A DNA stretch of 64,000 nt from Mesorhizobium comanense (GTDB lineage Bacteria; Pseudomonadota; Alphaproteobacteria; Rhizobiales; Rhizobiaceae): contig NZ_SCNN01000002.1 in NCBI RefSeq assembly GCF_005503535.1, positions 62,001 through 126,000 on the forward strand, in the 5' to 3' direction. Below, in pieces: positions 35,587 through 47,700 of the stretch. The notes below the pieces were generated by a model, which had not been told where the DNA came from, did no database searches, and worked only from the letters and a program-made list of their open reading frames with translations. Position 1 is the stretch's first letter. Every line of letters starts with the position of its first letter. The position numbers and the translations under genes were made by a program.

Positions 35587-36828
35587 ATGGAAAAGATGAT
35601 GGTTGGAGCAAACGGGAAGAGCGGCCTTCGTCTGTGGCGCAATGCGCGGCTGGCGACCATGGCCGACGGCGCGGCCGGTCTCGGCATCGTCGAGAAGGGC
35701 GCCATTGCCGCCCGCGACGGGCTTATCGTCTATGCCGGTACCGAAGCTGACATGCCGGCTTCCATCGGTCAGGGCGCCGAAGCCATAGATTGCGAGGGCC
35801 GCTGGATCACGCCGGGCCTGATCGATTGCCATACGCATCTTGTCTACGCCGGAAACCGCGCCAACGAATTCGAGATGCGGCTGGTCGGCGCCACCTATGA
35901 GGAAGTCGCGCGCGCCGGCGGAGGCATCGTCTCTTCGGTGAAGTCGCTGCGCGCCGCCAGCGAGAGCGATCTCGTCGCGCAGACGCTGCCGCGTCTCGAT
36001 GCGCTGATCGCCGAAGGCGTCACCACAGTGGAGGTCAAGTCAGGTTACGGCCTCGATCTTGAAAACGAAAAGAAATCGCTGCGCGCCGCCCGACGGCTGG
36101 GCGAGGAACGCCCGGTGACCATACGCACGACATGTCTGGCCGCCCATGCGCTGCCGCCCGAGGCCAAGGGCGACAAGGATGCCTTCATTGACCTGGTCGC
36201 CGCAACCATCCTGCCGGCCGTTGCCGCCGAAGGCCTGGCTGACGCGGTAGACGGCTTTTGCGAGGGCATCGCTTTTTCTCCGGAACAGATGGCCCGCGTC
36301 TTCGATAAGGCGAAAGCGCTCGGTCTGCCGGTGAAGCTGCACGCCGATCAACTCTCCAACCTGCACGGCGCCGAACTCGCGGCCCGCTATGGCGCGCTTT
36401 CGGCCGACCATCTGGAATACACCGACGAGGCGGGCGCTGCCGCTATGGCCAAAGCCGGTACCGTGGCCGGGATTCTGCCCGGGGCGTTCTATTTTATTCG
36501 CGAGACCAAGAAGCCGCCGGTCGAGCTGTTCCGCCGCCACGATGTGAAGATGGCTTTGGCGACCGACTCGAACCCCGGCACTTCGCCGCTCACTTCGCTG
36601 CTGCTCACCATGAACATGGCCGCGACGCTGTTCGGCATGACTGTCGACGAATGCCTTGCCGGCATTACCCGCGAGGCAGCGCGCGCGCTTGGTCTGCTGC
36701 ACAAGACCGGCACGCTGGAGGCCGGCAAGTCGGCCGATCTCGCCATCTGGGACATCGAGCGCCCGGCCGAACTCGTTTACCGCATGGGCTTCAATCCGCT
36801 CCATGCCCGCATCTGGAGAGGACAATGA
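35587..36828 (+). CDS. hutI: Imidazolonepropionase
   Basis: The product has 413 residues. It is an amidohydrolase that opens 4-imidazolone-5-propionate to N-formiminoglutamate. Motifs are [21 protein letters not shown] (metal His pair), [37 protein letters not shown] and [11 protein letters not shown]. It is the first gene of hutIHGUD, 17 bases after the HutC operator. Confidence 0.97.
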   Translation: MEKMMVGANGKSGLRLWRNARLATMADGAAGLGIVEKGAIAARDGLIVYAGTEADMPASIGQGAEAIDCEGRWITPGLIDCHTHLVYAGNRANEFEMRLVGATYEEVARAGGGIVSSVKSLRAASESDLVAQTLPRLDALIAEGVTTVEVKSGYGLDLENEKKSLRAARRLGEERPVTIRTTCLAAHALPPEAKGDKDAFIDLVAATILPAVAAEGLADAVDGFCEGIAFSPEQMARVFDKAKALGLPVKLHADQLSNLHGAELAARYGALSADHLEYTDEAGAAAMAKAGTVAGILPGAFYFIRETKKPPVELFRRHDVKMALATDSNPGTSPLTSLLLTMNMAATLFGMTVDECLAGITREAARALGLLHKTGTLEAGKSADLAIWDIERPAELVYRMGFNPLHARIWRGQ

Positions 36829-38366
36829 CCGAACTCGTACTCAAGCCCGGCAATGCAACGCTCGCCGACTGGCGCGCCATCTATCGTGGCGCCATGCCCA
36901 AGCTGGATGCCGCTTGCCGGCCGAGGATCAAAGCCAGCGCCGAGGCGGTGGCGCGCATCGTCGCCAAGGGCGAGCCGGTCTATGGCATCAACACCGGCTT
37001 CGGCAAGCTGGCCAGCGTGCGCATTCCGGCGAGCGATCTCGAAACGCTCCAGCGCAACATCGTGCTCTCGCATGCCGCCGGCGTCGGCGAGCCGATGCCT
37101 GTCGCCGTCGTCCGTCTGATGATGGCGCTGAAGCTCGCCAGCCTCGCGCAGGGCGCCTCCGGCGTCCGGGCCGAAACGATCGAACTGCTCGAAGCCATGC
37201 TGGCCAATGACGTTATTCCGGTCGTGCCGGCACAGGGGTCTGTCGGCGCCTCGGGTGACCTCGCGCCGCTGTCGCACATGACGGCCGTCATGATCGGCGT
37301 CGGCGAATGCTTTACCCCGCATGGCCGTTTTCCGGCCAAGGTCGCCTTTGTATCGCACGGGCTGGAACCGGTCACGTTGGGCGCGAAGGAAGGCCTGGCG
37401 CTCCTCAACGGCACCCAGTTCTCGACGGCTTTCGCGCTTGCCGCCCTGTTCGAGGCTGAAGTGCTCTACCAGTCGGCGCTGGTCGCCGGCGCGCTCTCGA
37501 CCGATGCCGCCAAGGGTTCGGATGCTCCCTTCGATCCGCGTATTCATCTGCTCAGGAAGCATCGCGGCCAGATCGAGACGGCGGATGCTCTGCGCAATCT
37601 GATGGCGGGCAGCGCCATCAGGGAATCGCACCGCGTCGGCGATGAGCGCGTGCAGGACCCGTATTGCCTGCGCTGCCAGCCGCAGGTCATGGGCGCCGCG
37701 CTCGACGTGCTGCGCAAGGCCGCCGACACGCTGGAAACCGAGGCCAATGGCGTCACCGACAATCCGCTGATCTTCGCCGAGGATGACACGGCACTTTCGG
37801 GCGGCAATTTCCACGCCGAGCCGGTGGCCTTCGCCGCCGACATGATCGCGCTCGCCGTCTGCGAGATCGGCTCGCTTTCGGAGCGCCGCATCGCCATGCT
37901 GGTCGACCCGGCGCTCTCCGGCATGCCCGCCTTCCTGACGCCGAAGCCCGGCCTCAACTCCGGCTTCATGATCCCGCAGGTGACGGCGGCGGCGCTGGTT
38001 TCGGAAAACAAGCAGAAAGCCTATCCGGCATCAGTCGATTCCATTCCGACCTCGGCCAACCAGGAAGACCATGTCTCGATGGCGGCCCACGGCGCGCGCC
38101 GGCTGATCGGCATGGTCGAGAACGCCACGGCAGTGATCGGCATCGAATTGCTGGCCGCCGCGCAAGGCTGCGATTTCCACCAGCCTTTGGCTTCGAGCGA
38201 CGCGCTGGAAGCGGTGCGCAAGCTAGTCCGCGCCGAAGTTCCGCATCTCGACAACGACCGCCATTTTCATCCCGACATGGAAAAGGCGATCGCAATGGTG
38301 CGCAGCGGCGCCGCCGTGAAGGCGGCGAGCGCGGTGATATTGCCGTCGATTGCTGGAGCGGCGTGA
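36825..38366 (+). CDS. hutH: Histidine ammonia-lyase
   Basis: The product has 513 residues from the ATG at 36825, which overlaps the hutI stop as ATGA. It makes urocanate from histidine with the MIO cofactor formed from Ala-Ser-Gly in [15 protein letters not shown]. Other marks are [13 protein letters not shown] at the N-terminus and [15 protein letters not shown] longer frame to 36651 only runs through hutI. Confidence 0.98.
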   Translation: MTELVLKPGNATLADWRAIYRGAMPKLDAACRPRIKASAEAVARIVAKGEPVYGINTGFGKLASVRIPASDLETLQRNIVLSHAAGVGEPMPVAVVRLMMALKLASLAQGASGVRAETIELLEAMLANDVIPVVPAQGSVGASGDLAPLSHMTAVMIGVGECFTPHGRFPAKVAFVSHGLEPVTLGAKEGLALLNGTQFSTAFALAALFEAEVLYQSALVAGALSTDAAKGSDAPFDPRIHLLRKHRGQIETADALRNLMAGSAIRESHRVGDERVQDPYCLRCQPQVMGAALDVLRKAADTLETEANGVTDNPLIFAEDDTALSGGNFHAEPVAFAADMIALAVCEIGSLSERRIAMLVDPALSGMPAFLTPKPGLNSGFMIPQVTAAALVSENKQKAYPASVDSIPTSANQEDHVSMAAHGARRLIGMVENATAVIGIELLAAAQGCDFHQPLASSDALEAVRKLVRAEVPHLDNDRHFHPDMEKAIAMVRSGAAVKAASAVILPSIAGAA

Positions 38367-39184
38367 TGAACACGCGTGATTGGCTCTCTGTTCATGAAGG
38401 GACCAAGCCGCTGCTTGTCAGCATTCCGCATACCGGCTCGGATTTGGCTGGCTTGGAAGATCGCTTCGTTTCTCCGTGGCTCGCACGTCGCGACACCGAT
38501 TGGTGGATCGAACAACTATATGACTTTGCTGCCGGTCTTGGCGCGAGCGTTATTCGGACGTCGATCTCTCGCAGTGTTATTGATGTCAATCGCGATCCGT
38601 CCGGTGTTTCCTTGTATCCCGGCCAAACCACTACCGGCCTTTGCCCGACGGAAACATTTGACGGGGATCCGATCTATCGTCCCGGTCAGGAGCCTGACGC
38701 TGAGGAGGTAGAGCATCGGGCTCGCCGATTTTTTCATCCATATCACAGCGAGGTCGCGGGTGAGATCGCGCGTATAAAAGGCGCTCATGGAAAAGCCGTC
38801 GTCTACGACTGCCATTCCATCCGCTCGGTGTTGCCGCGTTTGTTCGAAGGCACGTTGCCGGTCTTCAACCTCGGCACCAATGACGGCAAGAGCACCGACC
38901 CGTCGTTGCAGGAAGAGGTGGCCGCCATCCTCGCCGGCACCGGCGAAAGCTGGGTCGTCAACGGCCGTTTCAAGGGCGGCTGGATCACCCGGAGCTTCGG
39001 CCAGCCGTGGTACGGCGTGCATGCGCTGCAGATGGAGCTCTCCAATCGCGGCTACATGCGTGAACCCGAGGAGAAGGGCTCGCCGGACAACTGGCCGGTA
39101 CCTTACGACGCCACCTACGCCGCGCCGATCCGGGCGACACTGAAGACCATCCTCGAAACCGCGATTTCCTGGGCTGAGCGCTGA
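38366..39184 (+). CDS. hutG: N-formylglutamate deformylase
   Basis: The product has 272 residues from the ATG at 38366, overlapping the hutH stop (TGATG). A GTG one codon earlier also reads. It hydrolyses N-formylglutamate to glutamate and formate. Marks are LVSIPHTGSDLAGLEDRF, DTDWWIEQLYDFAAGLGASV, DVNRDPSGVSLYPGQ and YDCHSIRSVLPRLFEG. The first ~400 bases are visibly less GC-rich than the second half and the neighbours. Confidence 0.95.
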   Translation: MNTRDWLSVHEGTKPLLVSIPHTGSDLAGLEDRFVSPWLARRDTDWWIEQLYDFAAGLGASVIRTSISRSVIDVNRDPSGVSLYPGQTTTGLCPTETFDGDPIYRPGQEPDAEEVEHRARRFFHPYHSEVAGEIARIKGAHGKAVVYDCHSIRSVLPRLFEGTLPVFNLGTNDGKSTDPSLQEEVAAILAGTGESWVVNGRFKGGWITRSFGQPWYGVHALQMELSNRGYMREPEEKGSPDNWPVPYDATYAAPIRATLKTILETAISWAER

Positions 39185-39221
39185 CGCCTCGCCGCCGCCA
39201 TCTTGAAAGGGAAGTGACGAC

Positions 39222-40892
39222 ATGACCGATCCCCGCCACAACATCCGCGAAGTCCGCGCCCCGCGCGGCGACAAGCTCAACGCCCGCTACTGGACCACGG
39301 AAGCGCCGCTGCGCATGCTGATGAACAATCTCGACCCCGAGGTTGCCGAGAACCCGAACGAGTTGGTCGTCTATGGCGGCATCGGCCGGGCCGCGCGCAC
39401 CTGGAACGACTTCGATCGTATCGTCTCCTCGCTGAAGACGCTTGGCGAGGACGAAACGCTGCTGGTGCAGTCGGGCAAGCCCGTCGGCGTCTTCAAGACC
39501 CACTCCAACGCGCCGCGCGTGCTGATCGCCAATTCCAACCTCGTGCCGCATTGGGCGACCTGGGAGAAGTTCAACGAGCTCGATAAGAAGGGCTTGATGA
39601 TGTACGGCCAGATGACGGCCGGCTCGTGGATCTATATCGGCACGCAAGGCATCGTGCAGGGCACCTACGAAACGTTCGTCGAGGCCGGCCGCCAGCATTA
39701 CAACGGCAACCTCAAGGGCAAGTGGATCCTGACCGGCGGCCTCGGCGGTATGGGCGGCGCCCAGCCGCTGGCGGCCGTCATGGCCGGCGCCTGCTGCCTG
39801 GCCATCGAGTGCAATCCGGACTCGATCGATTTCCGGCTCCGCACCCGCTATGTGGACGAGAAGGCCGAGACCCTCGACGAGGCGATGGAGATGATCGAGC
39901 GCTGGACCAAGGCCGGCGAGGCGAAGTCGGTTGGCCTGCTTGGCAATGCCGCGGAAATCGTGCCGGAGATGTTCAGGCGCGGCATCCGTCCCGATATGGT
40001 CACCGACCAGACCTCGGCGCACGACCCGATCAACGGCTACCTGCCCAAGGGCTGGACGATGGCGCAATGGCGCGAGAAGCGCGTCAGCGACCCGAAGGCC
40101 GTCGAGAAGGCGGCGCGCGCTTCGATGCGCGAGCATGTCGAGGCCATGGTTGCCTTCTGGAACGCCGGCGTGCCGACGCTCGATTACGGCAATAACATCC
40201 GCCAGGTCGCCAAGGACGAAGGTTTCGAGAATGCCTTTGCCTTCCCCGGTTTCGTGCCGGCCTATATCCGTCCGCTGTTCTGCCGTGGCATAGGCCCGTT
40301 CCGCTGGGCGGCACTCTCCGGCGACCCCGAGGATATCTACAAGACCGACGCCAAGGTGCGCGAACTCACCCCCGGCAACACGCATCTGCACAACTGGCTC
40401 GACATGGCGCGCAAGCGCATCTCCTTCCAGGGCCTGCCGGCGCGCATCTGCTGGGTCGGCCTCGGCGACCGTCACCGGCTGGGCCTCGCCTTCAACGAGA
40501 TGGTTGCCAAGGGCGAGCTCAAGGCGCCCGTCGTCATTGGCCGCGACCATCTCGATTCCGGCTCCGTTGCCTCGCCAAACCGCGAGACCGAAGCGATGAA
40601 GGACGGCACGGACGCCGTGTCGGACTGGCCGCTGCTCAACGCGCTGCTCAACACCGCGTCGGGCGCCACCTGGGTGTCGTTGCACCATGGCGGCGGGGTC
40701 GGCATGGGTTTCTCGCAGCATGCCGGCATGGTCATCGTTGCCGACGGCACGCCGGAAGCGGCCAAGCGCCTGGAGCGCGTGCTGTGGAACGATCCGGCGA
40801 CAGGTGTGATGCGCCATGCCGATGCCGGCTACGACATCGCCATCCAATGCGCCAAGGAACACCAGCTCAACCTGCCTGGCATATTGGGCTGA
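39222..40892 (+). CDS. hutU: Urocanate hydratase
   Basis: The product has 556 residues, as usual for the family. It hydrates urocanate to imidazolonepropionate using tightly bound NAD+. Family marks are [68 protein letters not shown] and [25 protein letters not shown] precedes the start. Fourth gene of the hut operon. Confidence 0.98.
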   Translation: MTDPRHNIREVRAPRGDKLNARYWTTEAPLRMLMNNLDPEVAENPNELVVYGGIGRAARTWNDFDRIVSSLKTLGEDETLLVQSGKPVGVFKTHSNAPRVLIANSNLVPHWATWEKFNELDKKGLMMYGQMTAGSWIYIGTQGIVQGTYETFVEAGRQHYNGNLKGKWILTGGLGGMGGAQPLAAVMAGACCLAIECNPDSIDFRLRTRYVDEKAETLDEAMEMIERWTKAGEAKSVGLLGNAAEIVPEMFRRGIRPDMVTDQTSAHDPINGYLPKGWTMAQWREKRVSDPKAVEKAARASMREHVEAMVAFWNAGVPTLDYGNNIRQVAKDEGFENAFAFPGFVPAYIRPLFCRGIGPFRWAALSGDPEDIYKTDAKVRELTPGNTHLHNWLDMARKRISFQGLPARICWVGLGDRHRLGLAFNEMVAKGELKAPVVIGRDHLDSGSVASPNRETEAMKDGTDAVSDWPLLNALLNTASGATWVSLHHGGGVGMGFSQHAGMVIVADGTPEAAKRLERVLWNDPATGVMRHADAGYDIAIQCAKEHQLNLPGILG

Positions 40893-40895
40893 ACC

Positions 40896-41474
40896 ATGCG
40901 CATTCTTCGTGCCGCCGACTACCGCGTCATGCCGTGGAAGAACGGCGGCGGCACGACGACCGAGATCATCGTCTCACCCGAGGGCTCCGGGCTGGACGAT
41001 TTCGAGTGGCGCGTCTCGATGGCGCGCGTCGAGGGCAGCGGGCCATTTTCCAGCTTTGCCGGCATCGATCGCACGCTGTCGGTGCTGCAAGGCGAGGGGA
41101 TCGTGCTTGATGTTGCCGGCCGTCCGCCGGCGCGCCTGACGGCTTCGTCGCCGCCTTTTTCCTTTCCAGCCGATCTGCCCACCAGCGCCGCGCTTGTCGC
41201 CGGCCCGATCACTGACCTCAACGTCATGACCCGCCGTGGCCGCATGCTGCATTCGGTCGAGCGTCTGACGATCTCGGCGCCGGCTGAAATCGAGGGCCAT
41301 GCCGGTCCGACCCTTATCCTTTGTCACGATGGCGAGGCGATTTTCCCGGACTCCGGACCGATCCGCCTCGGGCCGCTCGACACGCTGCTCCTTGAGCGGA
41401 ATGCCCGGACTTTGCGGGTCGAACCGGCGCCGAGCGCAACCCTGTTCGTCATCCGGATGACCGCCGAGGCCTGA
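40896..41474 (+). CDS. hutD: HutD family protein
   Basis: The product has 192 residues of the HutD/Ves cupin family, starting 3 bases after the hutU stop. Recognisable parts are YRVMPWKNGGGTTTEIIV, ISMAR-like RVSMARVEGSGPFSSFAGIDRTL and TRRGRMLHSV. Its exact role is unclear; in Pseudomonas it is thought to moderate hut expression. Last gene of the hut operon. Confidence 0.92.
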   Translation: MRILRAADYRVMPWKNGGGTTTEIIVSPEGSGLDDFEWRVSMARVEGSGPFSSFAGIDRTLSVLQGEGIVLDVAGRPPARLTASSPPFSFPADLPTSAALVAGPITDLNVMTRRGRMLHSVERLTISAPAEIEGHAGPTLILCHDGEAIFPDSGPIRLGPLDTLLLERNARTLRVEPAPSATLFVIRMTAEA

Positions 41475-41763
41475 CGCTTTCGCGCCAACGGTTACCGCCT
41501 GTTTCCAAACATGATCGCGACGCCGGCGAAATATAGCGTAAGCTCCTGCCGGCATCACGAAAAAGCCCGAATCCTCTCCGTCGATCGATCTTGACGAGAG
41601 CGAGGGGCGCTCGTCTTTGAGTTTGGTCGAAAGATGACGCCCTGTCGTGGTGCGGAAACAAACTTTCGGCATAGGGGTTTATGCAACCAATTGCATTTGA
41701 ACCGGTTTTAGGGCCATTGCCCGTGGCGGTGACGCCGCGACCCGCCCGCATACGGAATTTTCA
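41475..41763. other. Leader region upstream of ndvB
   Basis: About 289 bases with no convincing gene. It contains a 16-base palindrome (41681-41696) about 68 bases before ndvB. I see no T-rich terminator after hutD and cannot place the ndvB promoter with certainty. Confidence 0.4.
41681..41696. promoter_or_regulatory. Palindrome upstream of ndvB
   Basis: ATGCAA-CCAA-TTGCAT has perfect 6-base arms with a 4-base spacer. It lies 68 bases before the ndvB ATG, a place where a regulator could act. The protein is unknown. Confidence 0.4.
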
Positions 41764-44700
41764 ATGAACATTCAGACGAACCCAGCCCAGATCGAGAAGA
41801 CAAGCGCGAACTTCCCGGCCATCACGGAAGAGCCGATCAGGTCGACTTTCCTGCCGGAGGAGCGTCTCCGGCTGCTTGGCGAAAGTCTCGCCAAAGGCGA
41901 TCTCGACGACCTGTTCGGCCTGGTACCGTTCGATTTCCAGGCCCGTATCCGCGACAGCGCCAAGAAGATCCTCGAAGTCTACCGCTCCACCAATGCGGCG
42001 CAGGCCAAGGGGGAAACGATTACGCCGGCGGCGCAGTGGCTGCTCGATAACAATTACCTGGTCGAGGAGACCATCTTCCAGGTCAAGCGCGACCTGCCGC
42101 GCCGTTTCTATCGCCAGTTGCCGACACTGAAATTGCCCGATGGCGGCACGGTGCCGCGCGCGCTGGCGCTCGCCTGGACCTATGTGGCGCATTCGGACAG
42201 CTCCGTCTCGGCGACGATGTTCAAGGCCATCGTCCAGGGGTTTCAGTCCGTCGAGCCGCTGAAGATCGGCGAACTCTGGGCGCTGCCGTCACTGTTGCGC
42301 TTTGTCCTGATTGAAAATCTTCGCCGGCTTGCCGTCAGGGTCAACCGCACCCGGCAGATGCGCCAGATCGCCAACGATGTGGCCGACAAGGTGCTTGCGA
42401 CCGACGACAATCCGGACCGCCAGGCGATCCTTGCCAATTTCGGTGCGCATGCACAGGACACCACCTTCGCAACCCAGCTGCTCTATCGCTTGCGCGATGG
42501 ATCGCAGAATGCCGGCAAGGCGCTGGAATGGCTGGAAGGCGAGCTCGAAAAGACCGGCTCCGATGCCGAGGAGATCATCATCTCCGAGCATCAGACACTG
42601 TCCAGCGGCAATGTCACCACCGGCAATATCATCCGCGGCCTGCGCCTCATCAACGACGTCGACTGGACGGTCTGGTTCGAAGGCGTCAGCCGCATCGACA
42701 CGGTGCTGCGTGAACGCACCGATTTCGCCGCGCTCGATTTCTTCTCGCGCGATCAGTATCGCACCGCGATCGAGGAACTGGCCCGCCGCTCGAATCTCTC
42801 CGAATATCGTGTCGCCGAAAAGGCGATCGAACTGGCCGGCCAGGCCGCCAGCGAGCGCGCCGCGAGCGAAAAGGCATCGGCTGGCGACGGTGCCGAATCC
42901 GGGCCGGCGCCATCGGCGCACACCGATGTCGGCTTCTTCCTCGTCGGTCCGCGCCGGCTGGAGCTGGAAAAGGCCATCGGCTATCGGCCGACGGTCAGCC
43001 AGACCGTAAAGCGAGCCTTCACCAAGACGGGATGGCTGGGCATCGTCCTGCCGGTCTTCGCGCTGACGGCGTTGCTGCTCGTGCTTTCGGGCAACGCCTT
43101 GGCCCATCTCGGCCTCTCGGTGCCGTCGATCGTCCTGATGCTGGCGCTGTTCGCCGTACCGGCGAGCGAAGGCGCGCTGGCCTTTTTCAACACCGTGGTC
43201 TCGCTGTTTCTCAAGCCCACCAGGCTGATCGGCTATGACTACAGGCACGGCGTGCCGCCCGAGGCGCGCACGCTGGTCGTGGTGCCCTCGCTTATCGGCT
43301 CGCGTGACGATGTCGAGGAAAACATCCGCAACATCGAAGTGCATTACCTGGCCAATCTGGCAGACGAGATCCATTTCGCGCTTCTGTCGGACTGGCCCGA
43401 CAGCAAGACCGAGATCGACGCCGCGGACACCGAAATCCTCGACTACGCCCGCGCCGAGATCGCCCGCCTCAACGCCCGCTACCCCTCGGAGGGCGCGCCG
43501 CGCTTCTACATCCTGCATCGCCGCCGGCTCTACAATGCCGCGCAGGGCTGCTGGATGGGCTGGGAGCGCAAGCGCGGCAAGCTGCATGAGCTCGACCTCC
43601 TGCTGCGCGGCGACAGCGACACCACCTTCCTGCCCCTCAGCGTGCCGCTGCCGGACAAAGTCGTCCATGTGATGACGCTCGATGCCGACACCCGCACCAC
43701 CCGCGATGCGGTGGCGACCCTGGTCGGCAAGCTTTGCCACCCACTCAACCGGCCGCATTTCGATCCGGTCAAGCGCGTCGTCACGGCGGGCTATACCATC
43801 CTGCAGCCGCGCATCACGGCTTCGCTGACCAGTGGCGACGAGGCCTCGTTCTTCCAGCGCGTGTTCTCGGCCAATCGTGGCCTCGATCCCTATGTCTTCG
43901 CCGTTTCGGATCTCTACCAGGATGTGTTCAGCGACGGCTCCTTCACCGGCAAGGGCCTCTATCATGTCGATGCCTTCGAGGCCGCCTTGCAAGGGCGCAT
44001 CGAGGAAAACACAATTCTCAGCCACGACCTGCTCGAGGGCGCGCTGGCGCGCGCGGCGCTCGTCACCGATGTCGAACTGGTCGAGGATTATCCGACCCGC
44101 TACTCGGTCGATGCTTCGCGCCATCATCGCTGGGCGCGGGGCGACTGGCAGCTCCTGGGCTACATCCTCGATCCGCGCTCCGGCGTTCCGGCCCTGTCGC
44201 GCTGGAAGATGGTCGACAATCTGCGCCGTTCGCTGACCCCGATCTTCTGGGTGATGGCGGCGATCGCCGGCTGGACCTTGCTGCCCTTCACCCAGGCCGC
44301 GCAATGGCAGGCGCTGCTCATCCTCAGCCTGTTCATGGCGCCGACCTTCGATGTCGTCAACGCCATCCTCCCCAAGAGCGGGGACCAGACGCCGCGCGGC
44401 CATTTCTCGGCGCTCGCGCGCGACGTCGCCTTCGGCACCGCCATGGTGGCAATCAAGATCGTGCTAATGGCGCACAATGCCTGGATGATGGGCGATGCCA
44501 TCGTGCGCACGCTCTATCGCTTGTTCGTGAGCCGCCAGAACCTCCTGGAGTGGCGTACCGCCTCGCAGGCACACAAGGCGGGCGACAACGATGTCGGCTC
44601 CTACTACGGCATGATGTATGGCGCCGTGATCGTCGGCTTCGTCGGCCTTGCCATTCCGGTGCTGGCCGATTCCACCGGCGCCTTCGTCGCTTTCTTCTTC

Positions 44701-47700
44701 GCCCTGTTCTGGATCGGCTCGCCGGCGATCGCCAGCTGGATCAGCCGCTCGGCCGAAACCGAGGATCGGCTGCGCATTTCGCAGGCCGACATCCATGCGC
44801 TGCGCACCGTGGCACGCCGCACCTGGCATTATTTCGAAAGCTTCGTCACGGAAGAGCATCACAATCTGCCGCCGGACAATTTCCAGGAAAGCCCGGCTCC
44901 CGTGGTGGCGGCGCGCACCTCGCCGACCAATGTCGGCGTCTATCTTCTGTCGGTCGTCTCGGCGCGCGATTTCGGCTGGATCAGCCTTTCCGATGCCATC
45001 ACCCGTATCGACGCCACCATGACGACCATAGAAAGCATGCCGCGCCATCGCGGCCACCTTTTCAACTGGTACGATACGACAACGCTGAAGCCGCTCTATC
45101 CGCTTTACATTTCGGCGGTCGACAGCGGCAATCTCGCCGGCCATCTGGTGGCCGTCGCGGCTTCCTGTGCCGAATGGGCTGAAGCGCCTTCCGTTCACCT
45201 GCAGGGCGATTTCGAGGGCATTCTCGACACGGTGACCATCCTCAGCGAAAGCCTGGATGACCTTCCTGATGACCGCCGTCAGTTGCGGCCGTTGCGCCAG
45301 CGCCTCGTCGACCGTCTCGACGGCATGCGGCGCGCGGTCGAAACGATCAAGGCACAGCCGGAAATGGCCTCGATCCGCACGATCAATCTCGCGGTGCTGG
45401 CGGGCGAAATCCGCAAGCTCGCAACCGCCATCCATACCGAGGCGGCGTCGGCACAGAGCGACGTCATTGTCGACTGGGCGGCAAGGCTTGAAGCCACTTG
45501 CGAAGCCCATGTCCAGGACGCCCATAGCGATGAAAACGCCGTCGAGGCGTTGCGAGCAAAACTGCTCACCTTGCGCGAGCGCACGCGCCGTTTCGCCTTC
45601 GAGATGGAGTTCGCCTTCCTGATGCGGCCCGAGCGCAAGCTGCTGTCGATCGGCTACCGCGTCGAGGAACACCAGCTTGACGAAAGCTGCTACGATCTTC
45701 TCGCCTCCGAGGCGCGGCTGACCAGCCTGTTCGCCATCGCCAAGGGCGACCTGCCGACCGAACACTGGTTCCGCCTCGGCCGTCCGATCGTCGAGATCGG
45801 CTTCCAGGGCGCGCTGATGTCTTGGTCCGGCTCGATGTTCGAGTACCTGATGCCGCCGCTGGTGATGAAGGAACCCCAGGGCTCGATCCTCAACCAGACC
45901 AGCAAGCTGATCATCAAGCGCCAGATCCAGTATGGCCGTCAGAAGAACGTGCCGTGGGGCATCTCGGAAGCCGCCTACAACGCCCGCGACCGGGAATTGA
46001 CCTATCAGTACACCAATTTCGGCGTGCCTGGTCTCGGCCTGAAGCGCGGCCTTGGCCAGAACACGGTGATTGCACCCTATGCCACCATCCTGGCGGCGCA
46101 GTTCAACCCGCGCGAAGCGGTCCAGAACCTGGCCCGGCTGCGCGAGGTCGGCGCGCTTGGCCCGCACGGCTATTACGATGCCGTCGATTTCACGCCGCAG
46201 CGCGTGCCGGAAGGCACCAACCACGCGGTCGTGCTGAATTACTATGCCCACCATTCGGGCATGTCGATCGCCGCGGTCGCCGACGCCATCTTCGAAGGCC
46301 GCTTGCGTGACCGCTTCCACAGCGATCCGGTCATCGAATCGGCGGAACTTCTGCTGCAGGAGAGGGCGCCGCGAGACATCCCGACGGCGACGGTGCGCAC
46401 CGAGGCCGACGAGCGCGCCAAGGACGAAACCGAAGTCGAGAGCCCCGACACACGCATCGTGCTCGATCCCCTGCGGGCGCTGCGTTCGACCAATGTGATG
46501 TCGAATGGCCGTTATTCGGTGATGGTGACGGCAACCGGCTCCGGCTACAGCCGTTGGGGCGACCTGTCCATCACCCGCTGGCAGCCGGATCCGACCGAGG
46601 ACCGACTGGGCTCTTACATCTTCCTGCGTGACGTCAGCACGGGCGACTGGTGGTCGGCAACGGCGGAGCCAAGGCGCGCGGCCGAGGAGAAGGTGCAGAC
46701 CCTGTTCTCCGACGACAAGGCAAGCTTCGTCAAATCGGTCGGCACGTTGCGCTCCGAGGTCGAATGCATCGTCGTTTCCGAGGGCAATGGCGAAGGCCGC
46801 CGCATCACGCTCTACAATGAAAGCACATCCGATCGTCACATCGAGGTGACCTCCTTTGCCGAGCTGGTGCTGGGCACGGACGCTTCCGACAACGCCCATC
46901 CGGCCTTCTCGAAGATGTTCGTGGAGACCGAAATCGCCGCCAACAACGGCGCCATCTTCGCCACCCGCCGCAAGCGCGACACCAGCGAGCCGGATATCAC
47001 CCTGGCGCATTTCGTCACCGATCCGTCCGGCCCGGCGCGCGATGCCGAGGCCGAGACCGACAGGCGTGCCTTCATCGGCCGCGGGCGCACGATCGTCGAT
47101 GCAGCCGCCTTCGATCCGGGCGCGAGGCTCGGCGGCCATTCCGGCTTCACGCTCGATCCGATCGCCTCGCTGCGCCGCCAGGTGCGCGTGCCCGCCAACA
47201 AGAAGATCTCGCTGACCTTCTGGACCGTGGTCGGGGCCAACCGCACAGAGCTGGAAGATGCCATAAACCGGCTCGACCATCAGGAGAGCTTTGCCCGCCA
47301 GGCGATGCTTGCCTGGACCCGCAGCCAGGTGCAGACCCGCCATATGGGTTTGAGCCTGACCGATGCCGCCAATGTCCAGAAGCTGGCGCGCTATCTTATC
47401 TATCCCGACCCGTTCCTGCGCCTCCCGGCGGAATCCATCGCCTCGGGGTTGGGCAAGCAGTCGAGCCTCTGGCCGACCAGCATTTCGGGCGATTTCCCGA
47501 TCTTCCTGGTCAGGATCGGCGACGTCGCCGATCTGGAGATCGTCGCCCAGGCATTGCGCTTCCAGGAATACATGCGCACCCGCGGCATGATGATCGACTT
47601 CGTCGTCGTCAACGAGCAGGCCTCGTCCTACGTCCAGGACCTGCAGCGCGCGGTGGAAACTCTCTGCGAAAACAGCCGCTTGCGCGGCAAGGAACTCGGA

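Noticed and set aside
38985..40862. Long minus-strand frame opposite hutG/hutU
   Set aside because: Shadow; HutU is certain on the plus strand.
41475..41763. nod box before ndvB
   Set aside because: No long NodD-type repeat is present; only a 16-base palindrome.
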